Assembly (NCBI GenBank): GCA_027062985.1
Contig: JAMOSR010000001.1
Span: 1-14,605 of the forward strand
Reading direction: 5' to 3'
DNA: 14,605 nucleotides
Source of the DNA: Nautiliaceae bacterium
Lineage (GTDB): Bacteria; Campylobacterota; Campylobacteria; Campylobacterales; Nautiliaceae
Part shown: piece by piece, positions 1 to 5,950 of the stretch
Layout of the letters: the number at the start of each line of letters is the position of its first letter
How positions within the stretch are numbered: position 1 is the stretch's first letter
Position numbers and translations under genes: made by a program
Notes under the pieces: model-generated
What the model was told of the DNA's origin: nothing
Database searches by the model: none
The model's input: only the letters and a program-made list of their open reading frames with translations

Positions 1-41
1 ATACGAGTGCCTTTACCGGCGGCTAATATAACTATTTGCAT
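1..41 (-). CDS. glmU: GlmU N-terminus (partial): UDP-GlcNAc pyrophosphorylase / GlcN-1-P acetyltransferase
   Basis: Only the first 13 codons lie in the window. They read MQIVILAAGKGTR, the start of a nucleotidyltransferase fold with the sugar-nucleotide pyrophosphorylase signature (LAAGxGTR). In GlmU this glycine-rich loop binds the UTP phosphates. GlmU makes UDP-N-acetylglucosamine in the cytoplasm for peptidoglycan and lipopolysaccharide. The ATG (39-41) has an AAAGGA ribosome site about 7 bases upstream. The gene runs divergently from motA with only 41 bases between the two starts. The call rests on the exact N-terminus and on remembered glmU-fliP linkage in Campylobacter. Another sugar-nucleotidyltransferase starting with the same loop cannot be excluded, because the rest of the gene is outside the window. 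Confidence 0.75.
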   Translation of the reverse strand, partial: MQIVILAAGKGTR

Positions 42-62
42 AGTTTATCCTTTTTTTACAAA

Positions 63-68
63 ATTATA
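63..68 (-). promoter_or_regulatory. Predicted -10 box for glmU
   Basis: On the minus strand this reads TATAAT preceded by GG, a full match to the sigma-70 -10 hexamer. It sits 21 bases before the glmU ATG, followed by an AAAGGA ribosome site. Campylobacterota vegetative promoters typically lack a conserved -35, and none is evident here. The motA ribosome site (AAGGAAG, 73-79) lies in the same short gap. Any motA promoter must therefore overlap this region or lie inside glmU, and I could not identify one. Confidence 0.55.
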
Positions 69-82
69 CCAAAAGGAAGTTA

Positions 83-850
83 ATGGATTTAGCAACAGTC
101 ATAGGAATAGTCGGGGCTCTTGGTCTGATTATTGCCGCAATGGCTATGGGGGTTGGAATTGGTCCTTATATTGACGTTCAATCTGTTTTAATTGTTGTAT
201 TGGGGTCTATTATGACTCTTTTTATTGGTAATAAAATGGAAATGATGACGAAATTTGCCAAGGTGTTTATGATAGCCGTAAAACCTACTTATCAGCCAAA
301 TTATGAAGAACTGATAAAAAAACTTGTAGATTACGCTACGCAAGCAAGACGGGATGGAATTTTGTCTCTTGAACAGGCGGCAACTAACGAAGAAGATGAA
401 TTTTTGAAAAAAGGACTTTCAATGGCCGTTGACGGAAACGAACCCGATACTATAAGGGAACTTTTAGAAATTGATATCGAACAAACGGATGCAAGACATA
501 AAAAAATGGCGGCTATTTTTGATAACTGGGCAGGGCTTGCCGGGGCGATGGGGATGATTGGAACGCTTGTCGGACTTGTTGCTATGCTTCTTAACATGTC
601 AGACCCTTCAGCTATCGGTCCGGCGATGGCGGTTGCGCTTTTGACGACTCTTTACGGGGCGATGATAGGTAATATTTTCGGAACACCAATTGCTAATAAG
701 CTCGGTCTGAGAAACGATGATGAAATTTTGGCAAAAACTATGATAATAGAAGGTATTATGTCCATTCAGGCGGGAGATAATCCAAGAACGCTTGAAGCAA
801 AACTGCTTAGTTTCTTACCTCCTAGTGAGAGAAAATCCCAATTTGAATAG
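83..850 (+). CDS. motA: Flagellar motor stator protein MotA (PomA-like)
   Basis: Stator subunit that forms the MotA5B2 ion channel in the inner membrane and pushes on rotor protein FliG. The 255 residues fit the PomA/MotA family. TM1 and TM2 lie at about 4-25 and 33-50. A cytoplasmic loop carries the charged pair R90 and E97 expected to contact FliG. TM3 and TM4 lie at about 148-171 and 178-202. The GMIGTLVGL stretch (157-165) and the ALLTTLYGA stretch (185-193) closely match Vibrio PomA as I remember it. They place threonines at 161 and 189, equivalent to PomA T158 and T186, which are implicated in sodium coordination. The ATG has a clear AAGGAAG site at 73-79. The gene is followed by motB after 7 bases. 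The family is certain; the coupling ion is inferred. Confidence 0.96.
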   Translation: MDLATVIGIVGALGLIIAAMAMGVGIGPYIDVQSVLIVVLGSIMTLFIGNKMEMMTKFAKVFMIAVKPTYQPNYEELIKKLVDYATQARRDGILSLEQAATNEEDEFLKKGLSMAVDGNEPDTIRELLEIDIEQTDARHKKMAAIFDNWAGLAGAMGMIGTLVGLVAMLLNMSDPSAIGPAMAVALLTTLYGAMIGNIFGTPIANKLGLRNDDEILAKTMIIEGIMSIQAGDNPRTLEAKLLSFLPPSERKSQFE

Positions 851-857
851 GTGAAAA

Positions 858-1628
858 ATGGCTAAAAAATGTAAATGCGAATGTCCTAAATGTATGCCCG
901 GATGGTTGGCTACATTTGGGGATTTAATGAGTCTTCTTTTATGTTTTTTCGTTTTGCTGCTTTCTATGTCCACAATGGATGCCAAAAAAGTTAAAGAAGC
1001 CATAGGTTCTTTAGCAGGGGCTTTAAGTGTTCTTGAGGGGGGAACTCAGACTGAAGTAAGCCGTGAGAGAATACAAAAAGCCACCCCTATTCAAAAAACG
1101 GAAGAAACATCCGAAACCGTAAACAGACTCTCAAGCGCTATTGCTGAATTTAAACAGTTTACGGCGGGAGGAAAAGGGCCGGCAATTGTGTTGGAAGAAG
1201 GGGAAGAAGGCTTTTTTATAAGACTTCCGGCGGATATTACGTTTCCTCCCGGAAGCGCTCAGATAACCAATGAAGACGCTTTACTGTTTTTAAAAAGAAT
1301 AGCTCTTATTATAAAAGAATATCTTCCTAAAAATGTTGAAATACAGGTAAGAGGGTATACGGATAACACGCCTCCGCCTAAAAATTCGCCTTATGCCGAT
1401 AACTGGGAACTTAGTGCCGCTAGGGCTTTAAGTGTGCTTAAGATTTTAATAAAAGACGGGGTAAATCCGAAACAGCTAAGTGCTGCCGCATACGGGGAGT
1501 ATCATCCTGTGGCTTCCAATGCAACGCCTGAGGGAAGAGCAAAAAACAGAAGGGTTGAGATATGGTTTTTTGCAAAGAAAAATCAGGAAAAAATACAAAA
1601 ATCCGTTTTGGATAAAACAGGAAAATGA
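858..1628 (+). CDS. motB: Flagellar motor stator protein MotB (PomB-like)
   Basis: Partner of MotA. It supplies the ion-binding residue and anchors the stator to peptidoglycan. The N-terminus has a Cys-rich cytoplasmic tail (C5, C7, C9, C12) and a plug/TM region. It then has one TM helix (about 18-37) carrying the essential aspartate D22, in the context FGDLMSLLLCFFVLLLS. S25 and C29 sit where Vibrio PomB has S27 and C31. A linker precedes an OmpA-like peptidoglycan-binding domain at about 118-236, with GYTDN at 166-170, NWELSAARA at 182-190 and an NRRVEI end. The length of 256 residues is typical. The ribosome site AGGTGA overlaps the motA stop codon, and the motB stop overlaps the fliP ATG, so motA-motB-fliP is one translationally coupled unit. 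Confidence 0.96.
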   Translation: MAKKCKCECPKCMPGWLATFGDLMSLLLCFFVLLLSMSTMDAKKVKEAIGSLAGALSVLEGGTQTEVSRERIQKATPIQKTEETSETVNRLSSAIAEFKQFTAGGKGPAIVLEEGEEGFFIRLPADITFPPGSAQITNEDALLFLKRIALIIKEYLPKNVEIQVRGYTDNTPPPKNSPYADNWELSAARALSVLKILIKDGVNPKQLSAAAYGEYHPVASNATPEGRAKNRRVEIWFFAKKNQEKIQKSVLDKTGK

Positions 1629-2353
1629 AAAAAGTTTTAGTTCTTTTGCTGCCGTTTGTAGTTTTTGCGGCGGCCCCTCAAATACCTACCGTTAATCTCT
1701 CTTTAAGCGCGCCGGAAAATCCGAAACAGCTTGTAACGGCTTTAAATGTAGCTGTTTTAATGACTTTTTTGGTGTTGGCTCCGAGTATCGTTCTTGTTAT
1801 GACCTCTTTTGTAAGGCTGTTGGTGGTTTTTGGTTTTTTAAGGCAGGCTATGGGAACTCCTCAGTCTCCTCCTACGACGCTTTTGGTTTCTTTGGCTTTG
1901 GTTCTTACCTTTTTTATTATGGAGCCTTATGCAAAGCAGGCGTATGATAACGGAATAAAGCCTTATATGGAAGAAAAAATAGGATATGAAGAGGCTTTTA
2001 ATAGAGCCGTTAAACCTTTTAAAAAGTTTATGTTAAAAAATACCCGCGAAAAAGATTTGGCTCTTTTTTTTAGAATAAGAAAGCTGCCAAATCCAAAAAC
2101 AATAGACGATGTGCCTCTTAGCATTTTGGTGCCTGCTTTTATGATAAGTGAGCTGAAAACGGCTTTTGAAATAGGTTTTTTGTTGTTTTTGCCTTTTTTG
2201 GTTATAGATATGGTGGTCAGTTCTATTCTTATGAGTTTAGGTATGATGATGCTGCCTCCCGTTATGATATCATTACCTTTTAAAATATTGGTGTTTGTAC
2301 TGGTTGACGGGTGGAATCTGATTATTTTAGGACTTGTGCGGAGTTTTAAATAG
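1625..2353 (+). CDS. fliP: Flagellar biosynthesis / type III export gate protein FliP
   Basis: Core subunit of the FliPQR export gate, the membrane pore that secretes flagellar rod, hook and filament proteins. It has 242 residues with a cleavable signal peptide (MKK start, hydrophobic core 4-14, AAA near 15-17), as is known for FliP. TM segments follow at about 43-66, 83-102, 165-196 and 214-238. The family signature MTSFVRLLVVFGFLRQA lies at 59-75. The second signature around GMMMLPPVMISLPFK (206-220) contains the three consecutive methionines 207-209 that correspond to the M-gasket of the gate. The start codon shares an ATGA with the motB stop. Campylobacter fliP lies beside glmU; here motAB sits between the two. 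Confidence 0.97.
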   Translation: MKKVLVLLLPFVVFAAAPQIPTVNLSLSAPENPKQLVTALNVAVLMTFLVLAPSIVLVMTSFVRLLVVFGFLRQAMGTPQSPPTTLLVSLALVLTFFIMEPYAKQAYDNGIKPYMEEKIGYEEAFNRAVKPFKKFMLKNTREKDLALFFRIRKLPNPKTIDDVPLSILVPAFMISELKTAFEIGFLLFLPFLVIDMVVSSILMSLGMMMLPPVMISLPFKILVFVLVDGWNLIILGLVRSFK

Positions 2354-2367
2354 TTTAAAGGAGAAAT

Positions 2368-3462
2368 ATGATTTGCAGTAGTTTTGGAAAATGCGGAAGC
2401 TGTGTTTTATGGGAAATACCTTATAAAAAACAGCTTGAGATAAAAAAAGAACGTTTAAAAGAGATGTTTGGCGGTTTTGATATTCCTGAAATCGAAGTTG
2501 TTTACGGCAGTGACGAACATTTTAGAGCTCGTGCGGAGTTTAGGATTTGGCATGAAGGCGATAAAAGCTTTTATGCTATGAGAAAAAGAAAAGAAGAAGG
2601 ACGAGGGGTTATTCCTATTGAAGAGTGTAAAATAGTTGATAAAGCTATATATGAGATTATGACCCCTCTTTTAAAGGAGATAGAAAAAAACGAAAATTTA
2701 AGATTTAAGCTTTATGAAATTGATTTTTTAAGCAATTCAAAGGGCGAGCTTATCGTTACGCTTATTTACCATAAAAAGGTGGATGAAAGCATTGCCGAAG
2801 ATATTAAAAAATTAAAAGACAAGTTTCAAGATGTGGATTTTATTGTAAGGAAAAAGGGAAGAAAGTTAGTTTTTGATAAAAATTATCTTATAGAAGAATT
2901 AAATATAAACGGAAAAACTTATAAATATAAGATAATAGAAAATACTTTTTCACAGCCTAACAGAGAAATGAACCAAAAGATGATTGAATGGGCCCTTAAA
3001 AATTCAAAGCATTTAAGAGGGGATTTGGTTGAGCTGTATTGCGGGAACGGAAATTTTACAATACCTCTTAGTGAAAATTTCAATAAAGTAATAGCCACCG
3101 AAATAAATAAAGAATCTATTGAAGCGGCTACATATAACGCCGATATTAATGACAGAAACAATATTACTTTTTTGGCTATGAGTGCCGCTGAGTTTTCGCA
3201 GTTAAAAAAAGAAAATTCACCTCTTTTAGCTTCTTATGATTTAAAAAATGTTCTTATAGACCCTCCAAGGGCGGGACTTGATAGTAAATCAAGAGAATTT
3301 GTAAACGAATTTGACAATATTATTTATATTTCATGTAATCCCGAAACTTTAAAAAGAGATTTGGAAACCCTGGCAAAAAACAGAAAAATAAAAGCGTTTG
3401 CTTTTTTTGACCAGTTTCCTTATACAAATCATATGGAATGCGGGGTAGTCCTTGAGAGATGA
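2368..3462 (+). CDS. trmA: RNA uracil-5-methyltransferase, TrmA/RlmD family (probable tRNA U54)
   Basis: SAM-dependent enzyme that methylates C5 of a uridine, most likely U54 of tRNA (T-loop). It has 364 residues. The SAM site is ELYCGNGNF (222-230). The motif DPPRAGLD lies at 298-305. The catalytic cysteine is C323 in SCNPET, and the general-base glutamate is E357 in the terminal HMECG. There is no TRAM domain, as in TrmA. However, cysteines C3, C9, C12 and C87 reproduce the C-x5-C-x2-C-x(~70)-C spacing of the RlmD [4Fe-4S] site, which E. coli TrmA lacks. I therefore keep the substrate assignment (tRNA versus 23S rRNA) open. Its ribosome site AAAGGAG (2357-2363) is strong. The stop overlaps the next small gene by ATGA. 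Confidence 0.85.
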   Translation: MICSSFGKCGSCVLWEIPYKKQLEIKKERLKEMFGGFDIPEIEVVYGSDEHFRARAEFRIWHEGDKSFYAMRKRKEEGRGVIPIEECKIVDKAIYEIMTPLLKEIEKNENLRFKLYEIDFLSNSKGELIVTLIYHKKVDESIAEDIKKLKDKFQDVDFIVRKKGRKLVFDKNYLIEELNINGKTYKYKIIENTFSQPNREMNQKMIEWALKNSKHLRGDLVELYCGNGNFTIPLSENFNKVIATEINKESIEAATYNADINDRNNITFLAMSAAEFSQLKKENSPLLASYDLKNVLIDPPRAGLDSKSREFVNEFDNIIYISCNPETLKRDLETLAKNRKIKAFAFFDQFPYTNHMECGVVLER

Positions 3463-3563
3463 TAGAGTTTAAAGATATAGTGGGTGAAATTTTTTTAGTG
3501 TTATTGTTTTTAGGAATAACTATAGGGGTAATTATAGGAGATAAAATAAGGAAGAAAAAATGA
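3459..3563 (+). CDS. 34-residue single-pass membrane mini-protein, unknown function
   Basis: This is a short open frame of ATG plus 33 codons and TGA. Its start overlaps the upstream methyltransferase stop (ATGA at 3459-3462). Its stop overlaps the downstream reductase start (ATGA at 3560-3563). The product begins MIEFKDIVGE and has a hydrophobic segment at about 11-27 with two GxxxG-like glycine spacings (G19, G23, G27). It ends in a positive tail (KIRKKK), giving an N-out/C-in or positive-inside single helix. Nothing but this frame explains the 97-bp gap between two tightly coupled genes. No good independent ribosome site is visible, so translation would depend on coupling. I do not recognise a family. 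Confidence comes from the double overlap and protein-like composition. Confidence 0.7.
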   Translation: MIEFKDIVGEIFLVLLFLGITIGVIIGDKIRKKK

Positions 3564-4402
3564 AAATATTGATTGTCGGAGTAGGCGGGGTAGGCGGATA
3601 TCTGGCTTATAAACTTATTAAATGCGGGTATAATATAGATGTATTTGCGACTTCTAAAACAAATGAAATGATACGAAAAAACGGTCTTAAAGTAATAGAT
3701 GTTGATAAAGAGGATACTGTTTTTCCAAATGTTGGAATAAAGGGTGTTTATGATGTAATTTTTATTACAACTAAAGCGTATCATCTTGATAAAGTATTGG
3801 AAGAAATAAAAGGCCATTATAATATTCATACCAGGATAGTTCCCGTTTTAAACGGAATAGGCCATTTTGAAAAATTTAAAAATATTAACGCTAAATTTAT
3901 TAAGGCTTGTATTTATATCCTTTCGAATAAAGCGGATATAAACGTTATACATAAAAAGACCTCTCTTTTTTATTTGTGTCTTGAAGATGATGAAGTTTTA
4001 AAAAACCTTTTTAAACCGTGTAAAGATTTGAGAGTTAAGTTTTCAAAAGAAATTGATAAAGACATCTGGAAAAAATATCTTTTTATATCCACGTTTGCCA
4101 CGTTGCAAAGTTTTTATAAGAAGCCTACAGGTTGGATTATGGAGCATAAAAGGGAAGAGGTTGAAAAATTTTTAGATGAGGTTATCAAAATTGCAAAATT
4201 TTATGGAGCGGACTTAAAAGAAGAAAAAGAAAAGGTGATAAAACAGGCTTTAAATATTCCTTATGAAAGCAAAATGAGTATGCAGATAGATTTTGAAAAA
4301 GGGGAAAAAACAGAAGTCGATAATATTACAGGTTTCTTAGCTTCTAAAAGCGAATTTATAAAGAAATTTTATAAAAGGTTAAAACTAAGACAATCTTTTT
4401 AA
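3560..4402 (+). CDS. panE: Ketopantoate reductase family protein (2-dehydropantoate 2-reductase)
   Basis: NADPH-dependent reductase that would convert 2-dehydropantoate to pantoate in pantothenate/CoA synthesis. The 280 residues have an N-terminal Rossmann fold with GVGGVGG at 7-13. Residues matching E. coli PanE positions are K72 (TTK), N98 (VLNG), a lysine at 171-172 (WKKYLFISTFA) and E252 in GEKTEVDNITGFL (248-260). The C-terminal helical domain is complete. The start is set by AAGGAAG (3548-3554), five bases upstream, and by the ATGA overlap with the mini-gene. The 3' end overlaps the convergent ruvX by 18 bases. No other pantothenate gene is adjacent, and some members of this family reduce other 2-oxoacids, so the substrate is less certain than the fold. 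Confidence 0.82.
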   Translation: MKILIVGVGGVGGYLAYKLIKCGYNIDVFATSKTNEMIRKNGLKVIDVDKEDTVFPNVGIKGVYDVIFITTKAYHLDKVLEEIKGHYNIHTRIVPVLNGIGHFEKFKNINAKFIKACIYILSNKADINVIHKKTSLFYLCLEDDEVLKNLFKPCKDLRVKFSKEIDKDIWKKYLFISTFATLQSFYKKPTGWIMEHKREEVEKFLDEVIKIAKFYGADLKEEKEKVIKQALNIPYESKMSMQIDFEKGEKTEVDNITGFLASKSEFIKKFYKRLKLRQSF

Positions 4403-4771
4403 ATAACTTTCAAGTATTTTTTTAGCGGCTAATGAATCTATTCTGCCGTCTCTTTTATGTTTTATCTTTCCTTTGATTTCTTCTTCCACAATAGCGCTTG
4501 TAAAACTTTCGTCTTCAAACACTATTTTCCCTTCAAAATTTATTAAATTTACAAAATGTTTAATTCTTTTGCTCATTTCTTCATTTGTTTTGGGTATTCC
4601 TACAACTAATATATCTGCTTTATATTCTTTAAGAACTTGTGCGACTTCTTCAGCAGCCTGGTTTCTGTTTTTTCTTATAATGGCGTTTAAAGGTATTACA
4701 ACGGATTTATTTGGCGTATAAGCCACTCCTATTCTTTTTAATCCTACGTCGATAGCAATAATTTTTTCCAT
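4385..4771 (-). CDS. ruvX: Putative pre-16S rRNA nuclease / Holliday junction resolvase RuvX (YqgF)
   Basis: RNase H-fold nuclease of the YqgF family, linked in other bacteria to 16S rRNA 5'-end processing and to resolvase activity. It has 128 residues, slightly short of the usual 135-145. The opening AIDVGLKRIGVA (6-17) carries the first catalytic aspartate D8. The VVGIP strand lies at 56-60. FEDESFTS (85-92) supplies the acidic residue on the central strand, and D108/D112 in the RDGRIDSLAA segment complete the site. The start codon lies 28 bases inside the preceding glycosylase gene, with a GGCGGA-like site upstream, so it is probably translationally coupled. It is the last gene of the minus-strand cluster, and its end overlaps panE on the other strand. 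Confidence 0.9.
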   Translation of the reverse strand: MEKIIAIDVGLKRIGVAYTPNKSVVIPLNAIIRKNRNQAAEEVAQVLKEYKADILVVGIPKTNEEMSKRIKHFVNLINFEGKIVFEDESFTSAIVEEEIKGKIKHKRDGRIDSLAAKKILESYLKRLS

Positions 4772-5268
4772 ATTTCCGCCTTTTGTTGTAATGTTTGTCT
4801 GGCATTTAGAGGGCTTGGGCTTGGTAAATATAATGGAGAATTGAGAATAGAAAATGGAGAGTTTTTAAAATGCTTTTTGATAACTTTTTCGGCAATTCTG
4901 GAAGTAACGGCAATTTTTTTGATGTTGGGGTATTTTTTTAATAATTTTTCTATGTCGCAAGGTTTTATTATTTCTAGGTTATCGTCTCTGGAGTTTCCTT
5001 TTTTTCTTTTGCATTCGCAAACAGTATCCCATAAAGCTATTTTATGTTTTTTTAAGAATTCTATTTTTTCCTGATTGGATGAAGGTTTTTTATCGTTAAA
5101 AACAGTAGCTAAAATATCCCAAAACTGGTTTTTCGGATGGGAATAGTAAAAACTGTTTTCAAAAGATTTTATGGAAGGAAACGTTCCTAATATTAAAATA
5201 TTACTTTTGTTGTCTATTATAGGTTTAAAAGGGTGTTTTAATGTATCAGTTAAAATAGACTTTTCCAT
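4744..5268 (-). CDS. Hypoxanthine/uracil-DNA glycosylase, UDG family 6 (HDG) type
   Basis: Predicted base-excision enzyme that removes deaminated bases (hypoxanthine, perhaps uracil) from DNA. The 174 residues have a Mug/UDG-like fold. The first active-site motif is ILGTFPS (26-32). YYSHPKNQFW (41-50) holds the asparagine (N47) in the position of the family-6 catalytic Asn. ALWD lies at 78-81, and the second motif LPSPSPLNA (148-156) matches the LPSxSPxNA loop of the family. The start has GGAGA upstream and overlaps dprA by 23 bases. The region coding residues 137-146 (NSPFSILNSP) is a DNA microrepeat that seems inserted just before motif 2. Family assignment is from remembered motifs; substrate preference cannot be read from the sequence. 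Confidence 0.8.
   Translation of the reverse strand: MEKSILTDTLKHPFKPIIDNKSNILILGTFPSIKSFENSFYYSHPKNQFWDILATVFNDKKPSSNQEKIEFLKKHKIALWDTVCECKRKKGNSRDDNLEIIKPCDIEKLLKKYPNIKKIAVTSRIAEKVIKKHFKNSPFSILNSPLYLPSPSPLNARQTLQQKAEIWKKLLLST
4832..4860. repeat. Microrepeat, 21-bp period, inside the DNA glycosylase gene
   Basis: The octamer AATGGAGA occurs at 4832-4839 and again at 4853-4860, exactly 21 bases apart, separated by the related AATTGAGAATA-type string. Short purine-rich alternations of this kind recur as intergenic microrepeats in many AT-rich bacterial genomes. Here the repeat is in frame and encodes the duplicated tripeptide NSP (137-139 and 144-146) of the glycosylase. Confidence 0.55.
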
Positions 5269-5950
5269 TTTTTATCTCCACTTTTCCTTCAAGCTCCATT
5301 TCGTAAAGTATATTGCCGTATTTTTTTAAGGCTTCGTTTAAACTTAAATACTGTGTTTTTTTATTGATGTCTAGTGAATTTAAAAATTCTTCCATATCCC
5401 AAATAACCTGTGCTTTGTTGGTTTTTGCCAGATATCTTGTACCTCCGCTTTCACCGAGTCTTTGGGGAATTACATATACTTTTTTGCCAAATTTTTCCGC
5501 CCATTCAAAACTTCTCATACTTCCGCTTTTTATTTCGGCTTCGGGAATTATAACCATATCTGATAAAGAGACAATAATTCTGTTTCTTTGAATAAAGGTA
5601 TATTTTTTTGGAGAAAAGTCTTTTTCGTATTCGCTTATTGCTAAAGCTTCTTTATATATGGATTTTATCAGCGTTTCGTTTGATTTTGGATATATTTTCT
5701 CAAGTGAGGAGGGGGATACCAGGATGGTATTTGGAAAAGAGCCTTTATGGGCTTCAGTGTCTATGCCCAGTGCTCCTCCGCTGATTATTACAAATTTTTT
5801 TGATAATCTTTTTGCCAGGATATAGGTGATTTCTTTTGAATATTTGGATGCTTTTCTGCTTCCTATAATTGCTATTTTAGGTTTTTGTAAAAGTTCTTTT
5901 TTTCCTTTATAATAAAGGCTAAAACCTTCTGTTTCAATTTTTAAGTTCAT
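5246..5950 (-). CDS. dprA: DNA-processing protein DprA
   Basis: Single-strand DNA-binding protein that loads RecA on incoming DNA during natural transformation. The 234 residues consist mainly of the extended Rossmann fold. GSRKAS lies at 30-35, and SGGALGIDTEAHKG (57-70) is the diagnostic phosphate-binding loop. FIQRNRIIVSLSD (119-131) and the IPEAEIKSGSMRSFEWA stretch (135-151) follow, and KKVYVIP lies at 156-162. There is no N-terminal SAM domain. The C-terminal 40 residues form a small, possibly winged-helix, tail, as in short epsilonproteobacterial DprA proteins. The ATG overlaps the upstream deacetylase by 17 bases and lacks a strong ribosome site, which fits translational coupling. The location between deacetylase and ruvX matches Campylobacter order. 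Confidence 0.93.
   Translation of the reverse strand: MNLKIETEGFSLYYKGKKELLQKPKIAIIGSRKASKYSKEITYILAKRLSKKFVIISGGALGIDTEAHKGSFPNTILVSPSSLEKIYPKSNETLIKSIYKEALAISEYEKDFSPKKYTFIQRNRIIVSLSDMVIIPEAEIKSGSMRSFEWAEKFGKKVYVIPQRLGESGGTRYLAKTNKAQVIWDMEEFLNSLDINKKTQYLSLNEALKKYGNILYEMELEGKVEIKNGKVYFN

Noticed and set aside
1..83. Search for sigma-28 or sigma-54 promoter for motA
   Set aside because: Neither the TAAA/CCGATA pair nor a GG-N10-GC element is present in the short gap, so I do not annotate a motA promoter.
331..597. 88-codon minus-strand open frame inside motA
   Set aside because: A shadow of the conserved motA frame. The same applies to minus-strand frames at 815-1003, 2919-3161, 12125-12370 and 13600-13791, and to plus-strand frames inside the minus-strand cluster.
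3320..3829. 169-codon open frame on the minus strand
   Set aside because: It is antisense to three well-supported coupled genes (trmA-family, mini-gene, panE), has low-complexity Phe/Tyr/Ile-rich composition, and has no ribosome site or family motif.
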